A stretch of 64,000 nucleotides of DNA from positions 16,858 through 80,857 of the forward strand of contig DATKEN010000132.1 in the NCBI GenBank assembly GCA_035512155.1, written 5' to 3'. The notes beneath the pieces were generated by a model. It searched no databases. It saw only the letters and a program-made list of their open reading frames with translations, and was not told the DNA's origin. This stretch comes from JABCYV01 sp035512155. GTDB lineage: Bacteria > Acidobacteriota > Terriglobia > Terriglobales > Acidobacteriaceae. Shown here one piece after another: positions 59,245-64,000 of this stretch (position 1 is its first letter; the number at the start of each line of letters is the position of its first letter). A program made the position numbers and the translations under genes.

Positions 59245-59925
59245 ATGTCCGAGGAAACCAAATCCCCTACACCACCGCCGACCGGTGAGCCGAAACCGGC
59301 GGCGGGTGAACCGATTCCCGGCACACTGCACTCCTCGCCCTCGGAAAAGGCTGGCGTGCCCCCGAAGTCCTCCACTCCACCTGCGGCCCACGCTCCCGCC
59401 GCACCCGCCAAGCCCTCAGGTCCGGTTCCCACTCCTTGGGATTCGCCCATGGTGACGCGGCTCAAAGGGCACTACGGATCCGGTATCGAAGCCAACAGCT
59501 ATTTGGGCCAGAATTTCATGGCGGTTGATGCTTCGCTGATTCCGGAGTTGCTCCAGGTTCTCCGCGATCAGGAGCAGTTCGATTACCTCGTCGACGTTAC
59601 CGCCGTGCACTATCCTCAGCGCGAGAAGCAATTCGATCTGGTCTGGATTCTTTACTCCTTCGAGCGCAATGAGCGCATACGAGTGAAGACGATGATCGCT
59701 GACGGCGCCAGCGCGCCCAGCGTAGTTGCCATCTGGCCTGCAGCCAACTGGCTGGAGCGCGAAGTGTATGACATGTTCGGCATCCAGTTCGACGGACATC
59801 CCGACCTCAAGCGTATTTTGCTGCCGGATGGCTGGAAGGGCCATCCCCTGCGCAAGGATTACGGAATCATTCAGCAGGACCAGGAATGGGTGCAGATCAA
59901 CCTGGGGATTGAGAGCGGCCAATGA
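59245..59925 (+). CDS. nuoC: NADH-quinone oxidoreductase subunit C
   Basis: 226 residues, a peripheral-arm subunit of complex I. The 30-kDa domain (about 85-215) has 'FDYLVDVTAVHYPQREKQFDLVWILYSFERNERIRVKT' and the signature 'WLEREVYDMFGIQFDGHPDLKRILLPDGWKGHPLRKDY', both shown here as landmarks. The first ~70 residues are a Pro/Ala/Ser-rich extension absent from most NuoC proteins. Its stop overlaps the nuoD start (ATGA). Confidence 0.95.
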   Translation: MSEETKSPTPPPTGEPKPAAGEPIPGTLHSSPSEKAGVPPKSSTPPAAHAPAAPAKPSGPVPTPWDSPMVTRLKGHYGSGIEANSYLGQNFMAVDASLIPELLQVLRDQEQFDYLVDVTAVHYPQREKQFDLVWILYSFERNERIRVKTMIADGASAPSVVAIWPAANWLEREVYDMFGIQFDGHPDLKRILLPDGWKGHPLRKDYGIIQQDQEWVQINLGIESGQ

Positions 59926-59996
59926 TTGACCGGACGATGATTGACCGGACAGTGACTGACCGGACAACGACCGACCAGGCAATGACCGACCGGACC
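59922..59996 (+). repeat. 15-bp minisatellite at the nuoD start
   Basis: Five tandem 15-base units close to ATGATTGACCGGACA, of which units 1, 2, 5 begin with ATG and unit 3 with GTG. They encode MIDRT, MIDRT, VTDRT, TTDQA, MTDRT. Each unit is a multiple of three, so copy-number changes keep the frame while moving the possible start codon. Confidence 0.9.
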
Positions 59997-61127
59997 TCTC
60001 ACCTGGAACTGGAACAGCACGACAAGACTTTCCTCGACTCCAACGAACTCATCATCAACATGGGCCCTCAGCATCCGGCCACCCATGGAGTGCTGCGCGT
60101 GATCCTCAAGCTGGACGGCGAAAAGGTCCTGGGCACGGAGTGCGTGATCGGCTATCTCCATCGTGGCGTTGAGAAAATTGCCGAGCATCGCACCTATAGC
60201 ATGTTCAATCCCTACGTGGACCGCATGGACTACGTAGCCGCAGTCTCGAACGGATTGGGCTATTGCGAAGCGGTGGAAAAGCTCCTGAACGTGGAAGCGC
60301 CACCGCGGGCGCGGTATATCCGCGTAATTCTCACCGAACTGAACCGGCTCGCCAGCCACATGCTGTGGCTGGGAACGCATGCACTGGATATCGGCGCGAT
60401 CACGCCGCTGTTCTATACCTTCCGCGATCGAGAAGAGGTCCTCAAGATTTTTGAGAAGTATTGCGGCGCTCGTCTGACCACGCACGCCTTCCGCATTGGC
60501 GGATGTCTGTATGAGACTTACGAGGGCTTCGAGCGCGAAGTAAAGAAGTTCCTCGATTTCGTTACCCCGAAGATTAATGAGTACGAAGAATTGCTCACCA
60601 CCAACCGCATTTGGGTAGAGCGGACGAAGGGCGTCGGCAAGATTTCGGCGAAGGAGTGTGTCGCGCTCGGTGTCACCGGACCGGTGTTACGCGCCAGCGG
60701 AGTGAAGTGGGACCTGCGCAAAGCTCAGCCTTACGCCGCCTACGCTGACTTTGATTTTGAGATTCCCACCGGACAGAATGGCGACACCTATGATCGCTAT
60801 CTGGTTCGCATGCAGGAGATGCGGCAATCGCTGCGCATCATTGATCAGGCAGTTGGGAAAATTCCCGAGGGTCCGATCATTGCCAAGGTGCCGAAGGTAA
60901 TGAAACCCGCGGTGGGCGAAATCTATCATTCGATCGAAGCCCCCAAAGGCGAACTGGGATACTTCATCGTGAGCGATGGTTCGACCCAACCCTACCGCGT
61001 GCGCGTGCGCCCCCCGTCATTCGTAAACCTGCAGGCGCTCGACATGATGGTCCGGGGAGCTTTGGTGGCAGACGTCATCGCGGTGATCGGCACGCTCGAT
61101 ATCGTGTTGGGCGAGGTCGATCGCTGA
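59922..61127 (+). CDS. nuoD: NADH-quinone oxidoreductase subunit D
   Basis: 401 residues, the 49-kDa subunit that builds the quinone pocket of complex I. Landmarks: 'NMGPQHPATHGVLRVILKLDGE', 'GYLHRGVEKIAEHRTY', 'DRMDYVAAVSNGLGYCEAVEKLL', 'FRIGGCLYETYEGF', 'GVTGPVLRASGVKWDLRKAQPYAAY' and the C-terminal 'DIVLGEVDR'. The N terminus is extended by five DRT-type pentapeptides. It overlaps nuoC by 4 nt and nuoH by 1 nt (TGATG). Confidence 0.96.
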   Translation: MIDRTMIDRTVTDRTTTDQAMTDRTSHLELEQHDKTFLDSNELIINMGPQHPATHGVLRVILKLDGEKVLGTECVIGYLHRGVEKIAEHRTYSMFNPYVDRMDYVAAVSNGLGYCEAVEKLLNVEAPPRARYIRVILTELNRLASHMLWLGTHALDIGAITPLFYTFRDREEVLKIFEKYCGARLTTHAFRIGGCLYETYEGFEREVKKFLDFVTPKINEYEELLTTNRIWVERTKGVGKISAKECVALGVTGPVLRASGVKWDLRKAQPYAAYADFDFEIPTGQNGDTYDRYLVRMQEMRQSLRIIDQAVGKIPEGPIIAKVPKVMKPAVGEIYHSIEAPKGELGYFIVSDGSTQPYRVRVRPPSFVNLQALDMMVRGALVADVIAVIGTLDIVLGEVDR

Positions 61128-62377
61128 TGCTCGATTACATCACCTCCTATCTAAAAAGTGACACCACGCCGGGACAGGCAGGGAATCTGCTTTGGGCGCT
61201 GATCTACATCCTCCTCATTTTTCTCGGTCTCTCCGTCGCAGTAATTGCCATGAATTGGCTGGAGCGCAAGATTCTTGCCCACATGCAAGTCCGCCTGGGA
61301 CCGATGCGCGTAGGCCCGCACGGTTTGTTGCAGCCCATTGCTGACGCCCTCAAGCTCTTAATCAAAGAAGACATCATGCCGGCCGCGGCCGACCCGTGGG
61401 TCTTCTGGATGGCGCCCATCCTGGTCGTGATTACAGCATTCACGGTTTTCATCGTGGTTCCCTTCGGACCGACTCATGCCGTCACCGACATGAACATCGG
61501 TGTACTGTTCATGTTGGGCGTATCTTCGCTGAGCGTGCTGGGGATTGTGATGGCAGGTTGGGCATCGAACTCGCACTATCCGCTGATGGGGGCGCTGCGC
61601 TCCAGCGCGCAAATGGTTTCGTACGAAATCGCTATGGGACTGGCCGTTGTGTCCGCCGTCCTGATGACCAGCCTGAATCAAACCGGCACAGGAACGCTGA
61701 GCATGATCGGCATCGTGCAGGCACAGCAGGCGCAACACATATGGTTCGTATTCAAATTTTTCCCGCTGGGTCTGATTGCATTCGGCATCTTCGCTATCGC
61801 CATGGTGGCCGAAACCAATCGCGCTCCGTTTGATTTGCCCGAAGCGGAGTCTGAGCTCACCGCCGGTTTTCACACGGAATACAGCGGCTTCCGCTGGTCC
61901 CTCTTCTTTCTAGCCGAATATTCGGCCATGATCGCCGTTTCGTCGATTGCTGTGACCCTCTGGCTGGGCGGATGGATGCGTCCATTCCCGACATGGCTCA
62001 GCGGCGAAACCTGGGACCTGGTGTTCTCGCTGATTCCAGGGCTAACCTTCCTACTGCTGGCGGCGATCGCATTTCTGGGCGTGATTCGCATGCCCAAGCA
62101 CCCATACTTCCGGGTGCAGACCATCGGCCTCGCCGGTTTTGGCGCAGTGTTGGGATTGATCGGGCTGATTTTGCTACTGCCTCCGGTGCGTGACCGTATC
62201 CAGGATATTTTCTGGTTCAGCGCGAAAGTTGCGCTCTCCATGTACATGTACATCTGGTATCGCGGCACGTTTCCGCGTTATCGCTTCGACCAGTTGATGA
62301 GAGTTGGATGGAAGGTACTGCTACCGCTGGGCATTGGGGTGCTTATCCTGACGGCGATGGCGGGAGTATGGCTCTAG
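61127..62377 (+). CDS. nuoH: NADH-quinone oxidoreductase subunit H
   Basis: 416 residues, the membrane subunit contacting the quinone site. Landmarks: 'WLERKILAHMQVRLGPMRVGPHGLLQPIADALKLLIKEDIMP', 'ALRSSAQMVSYEIAMGL', 'AETNRAPFDLPEAESELTAGFHTEYSGFRWSLFFLAEY' (acid-rich loop) and 'YMYIWYRGTFPRYRFDQLMRVGWKVLLP'. About eight helices plus extra C-terminal length. nuoI, which usually follows, is missing; nuoJ starts one base after the stop. Confidence 0.96.
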   Translation: MLDYITSYLKSDTTPGQAGNLLWALIYILLIFLGLSVAVIAMNWLERKILAHMQVRLGPMRVGPHGLLQPIADALKLLIKEDIMPAAADPWVFWMAPILVVITAFTVFIVVPFGPTHAVTDMNIGVLFMLGVSSLSVLGIVMAGWASNSHYPLMGALRSSAQMVSYEIAMGLAVVSAVLMTSLNQTGTGTLSMIGIVQAQQAQHIWFVFKFFPLGLIAFGIFAIAMVAETNRAPFDLPEAESELTAGFHTEYSGFRWSLFFLAEYSAMIAVSSIAVTLWLGGWMRPFPTWLSGETWDLVFSLIPGLTFLLLAAIAFLGVIRMPKHPYFRVQTIGLAGFGAVLGLIGLILLLPPVRDRIQDIFWFSAKVALSMYMYIWYRGTFPRYRFDQLMRVGWKVLLPLGIGVLILTAMAGVWL

Positions 62378-62378
62378 T

Positions 62379-62888
62379 ATGCAGCCCGTAGCTACAACTT
62401 TTTTCTTTTACTTTCTCGCTGGACTCACTGTCCTGAGCGGCGTCCTGGTAATCACGCGCAAGAACCCGGTGCACTCCGCCCTCGCGTTGATCGTCGCGCT
62501 GCTTGGGCAGGCCGCACTGTACCTCATGCTCTATGCTCCGTTTGTCGCCGGCGTGCAGATCATTCTTTATGCGGGCGGCATCATGGTGCTCTTTCTGTTC
62601 GTAATCATGCTGGTCAATATCGAGCGTTCGCAGAGAGAAGAGCAGTTCAATAAACAATGGATTGAGGGAATCGCAGCCGCTATCACGCTCGGCGCTCTGT
62701 TTGTATTGGTGTTTGCGAAAAGCAAGTCACTGTTTCCCGATAGGGCGATTCCCATGCCGGAGGGATCCAACACCCAGCAGGTTGCAGTCCTGCTCTACGG
62801 AAATTACATGTTTGCCTTCGAGATCGCGTCGCTATTGCTCTTGGTAGCGATCATCGGGGCAGTCGTGATGGCAAAGAAAAGAATTTAG
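62379..62888 (+). CDS. nuoJ: NADH-quinone oxidoreductase subunit J
   Basis: 169 residues with five helices: 'FFFYFLAGLTVLSGVLVIT', 'SALALIVALLGQAALYLML', 'AGVQIILYAGGIMVLFLFVIMLVN' (contains the pi-bulge region), a fourth and 'FEIASLLLLVAIIGAVVMAKKR' at the end. Standard NuoJ. It begins one base after nuoH and is followed by a 36-nt gap to nuoK that contains a word-like repeat. Confidence 0.94.
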   Translation: MQPVATTFFFYFLAGLTVLSGVLVITRKNPVHSALALIVALLGQAALYLMLYAPFVAGVQIILYAGGIMVLFLFVIMLVNIERSQREEQFNKQWIEGIAAAITLGALFVLVFAKSKSLFPDRAIPMPEGSNTQQVAVLLYGNYMFAFEIASLLLLVAIIGAVVMAKKRI

Positions 62889-62920
62889 CTGAGAACTGAC
62901 AACCGAGCACTAAGAACTGG
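62889..62920. repeat. Word-like repeat between nuoJ and nuoK
   Basis: The gap contains AGAACTG twice (62892-62898 and 62913-62919), separated by ACAACCGAGCACTA. It is low-complexity text in the actgaca/gagaactg style and has no clear ribosome-site role. Confidence 0.35.
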
Positions 62921-62924
62921 CTTT

Positions 62925-63230
62925 ATGGCGCCAATTGGAACCCTGCACTATCTGGTCGTCGCGGCTGCCCTGTTTGTTCTGGGCGTGATCGGCGTGCTGA
63001 CTCGCCGTAACGTGGTTATCGTTCTGATGTCGATTGAGCTGATCTTGAACGCCGTGAACTTGAACCTCGTGGCTTTTTCCAGGATCTGGGGATTGCACGG
63101 ACAGATATTCGCGATTTTTGTGATCACCGATGCCGCCGCCGAAGCCGCGGTAGGTCTCGGAATCCTGATCGCCTTCTTCCGGAACAAAGAGACGGTCAAC
63201 GTAGATGAGGTGGACTTGCTGAAGTGGTAG
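62925..63230 (+). CDS. nuoK: NADH-quinone oxidoreductase subunit K
   Basis: 101 residues, three helices, part of the proton-channel module. Landmarks: 'VLGVIGVLTRRNVVIVLMSIELILNAVNLNLVAF' with the conserved Glu in helix 2, and 'FVITDAAAEAAVGLGILIAFFRN' with the second conserved Glu. Full length. Followed by a 60-nt gap with a palindromic repeat, then nuoL. Confidence 0.95.
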   Translation: MAPIGTLHYLVVAAALFVLGVIGVLTRRNVVIVLMSIELILNAVNLNLVAFSRIWGLHGQIFAIFVITDAAAEAAVGLGILIAFFRNKETVNVDEVDLLKW

Positions 63231-63237
63231 GCAGCTT

Positions 63238-63280
63238 CTGGCTTCTAGCTTCTGGCTAGGAGCTAAGAGCTAGAAGCTAG
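63238..63280. repeat. Palindromic repeat between nuoK and nuoL
   Basis: GCTTCTAGCT (63241-63250) and AGCTAGAAGC (63268-63277) pair perfectly (10 bp, extendable by three pairs including one wobble). The gap is built almost entirely from the words AGCTTCT, GGCT and AGCTA, so it looks like a degenerate tandem/palindromic unit. It may influence the ratio of NuoK to NuoL. Confidence 0.7.
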
Positions 63281-63290
63281 CAGCTAAACA

Positions 63291-64000
63291 ATGTTCTTTC
63301 TCTCGCACATTTATCTGATCCCGCTGCTGCCGGCCGTCGGCGCAGCGATTATGTTTTTCTTCGGCCGCAAGCTGCAGAAGGCCACGGTAAGCGCGGTCTG
63401 CGTCGGCGCGGTCGCGTTGGCACTTCTCTTTGCCTGTGGCACGGTTTGGCAATACACGGAGTACGCCCACGATAATCCCGGCAAGCCCTACCAAACCATC
63501 CTCTACACCTGGCTGGGTACTGACACCGGGCACCTGGATTACGCCACGCGTGACGGTAGTCCGACTCCGTTCCAGGCGGACGCCGGTTTCCTGCTCGATC
63601 CTCTTTCCAGCATCTGGCTGCTCTTTGTTACCGGCGTCGGCATGCTGATCCATATTTATTCGATCGGCTACATGGCCCACGACAGCGGGTACTACCGATT
63701 CTTCGGATACCTGAGCTTGTTCATGTTCTCCATGCTGATGCTGATCCTGGGGAACAACTACGCGCTGATGTTTGTGGGATGGGAAGGCGTCGGTCTGTGC
63801 TCGTATCTGCTGATTGGATTCTACTTTCAACGCCACTCGGCCAGCACCGCCGCGAACAAAGCCTTCATTGTGAACCGCATCGGCGACGCGGGCTTCCTGC
63901 TGGGCATGTTCACCATCGCCTGGTATTTCGGTTCGCTACGCTTCACCGAAGTGACGCACTTGGCGCGCAGCGGACACTTTGCCATCGGTGATCCAATCAT
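63291..64000 (+). CDS. nuoL: NADH-quinone oxidoreductase subunit L, 3' end outside the window
   Basis: About 236 residues visible of a protein that is normally 600-700 long; the frame runs open into the right edge. Landmarks: 'FLSHIYLIPLLPAVGAAIMFFFG' at the start, 'DAGFLLDPLSSIWLLFVTGVGMLIHIYSIGYM', 'NNYALMFVGWEGVGLCSYLLIGFYF' and 'NKAFIVNRIGDAGFLLGM', with the proton-channel Glu in 'GWEGVG'. Antiporter-like subunit with many helices. nuoM and nuoN are expected beyond the edge but not seen. Confidence 0.95.
   Translation, partial: MFFLSHIYLIPLLPAVGAAIMFFFGRKLQKATVSAVCVGAVALALLFACGTVWQYTEYAHDNPGKPYQTILYTWLGTDTGHLDYATRDGSPTPFQADAGFLLDPLSSIWLLFVTGVGMLIHIYSIGYMAHDSGYYRFFGYLSLFMFSMLMLILGNNYALMFVGWEGVGLCSYLLIGFYFQRHSASTAANKAFIVNRIGDAGFLLGMFTIAWYFGSLRFTEVTHLARSGHFAIGDPI

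Overview
The window looks like a chromosomal piece of a Gram-negative Acidobacteriota bacterium, most likely from the Terriglobia/Koribacter-like soil lineages. This is inferred from gene families, not from rRNA. Supporting signs are a carboxypeptidase-regulatory-domain outer-membrane receptor (Oar type), a PEP-CTERM protein, an S53 sedolisin, a FecR/tryptophan-rich secreted protein, a Tat system, moderately high GC, many GTG/TTG starts, and intergenic palindromic repeats of the GTCATCC(T/C)GAG type. Most of the window is ordinary housekeeping and envelope sequence. Accessory DNA is concentrated in one small tRNA-flanked islet.

Layout. 1-8 kb: the end of a formaldehyde dehydrogenase gene, a secreted TPR protein, a PEP-CTERM protein, an AMIN-domain protein, and on the minus strand a small Tad-pilus cluster (prepilin peptidase, TadG-like, two TadE-like). 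8-20 kb: a CtpA-type protease, a tatA-tatC-M28 peptidase operon, a TerC-family protein, a 37-residue membrane protein, an Oar-like receptor, aroB, ubiE/menG, and an ECF sigma/anti-sigma pair. 20-31 kb: an unknown exported protein, an SDR epimerase and a PpiC foldase; a CDF transporter, an OsmC protein and a DMT transporter; an MFS transporter; and the glycolytic run gap-pgk-macro domain-tpiA. 31-36 kb: a PPOX flavoprotein, an Arg-rich P-loop kinase, a FecR-domain protein and an isochorismatase hydrolase.

36.0-38.7 kb: a tRNA-Gln(CUG) gene with its own promoter, followed by about 2.6 kb ending in a second, headless copy of the tRNA 3' end. This is the signature of site-specific integration. 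The islet carries an exported YD-like protein, an ORFan, and a PIN toxin/ribbon-helix-helix antitoxin pair behind a 30-bp palindromic operator. No integrase is visible in it.

38.7-58 kb: a PAP2 phosphatase, a class III aminotransferase, a TauE/SafE + DUF1634 pair, a cupredoxin-like protein, a Tat-exported aminotransferase, an acyltransferase, a DCC protein, an exported amidohydrolase, acetyl-CoA synthetase, galE, a group II PLP decarboxylase, lysS and a sedolisin. 58-64 kb: a complex I cluster nuoA-X-Y-nuoC-D-H-J-K-L, with nuoL cut by the right edge. nuoB and nuoI are absent from their usual places, two unrelated small genes stand between nuoA and nuoC, and a strong candidate promoter precedes nuoC.

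No rRNA, CRISPR array, phage or transposase gene was seen. The best candidates for something new are the integrase-less tRNA-Gln islet, the mosaic intergenic hairpins, and the rearranged nuo cluster with a minisatellite at the nuoD start.
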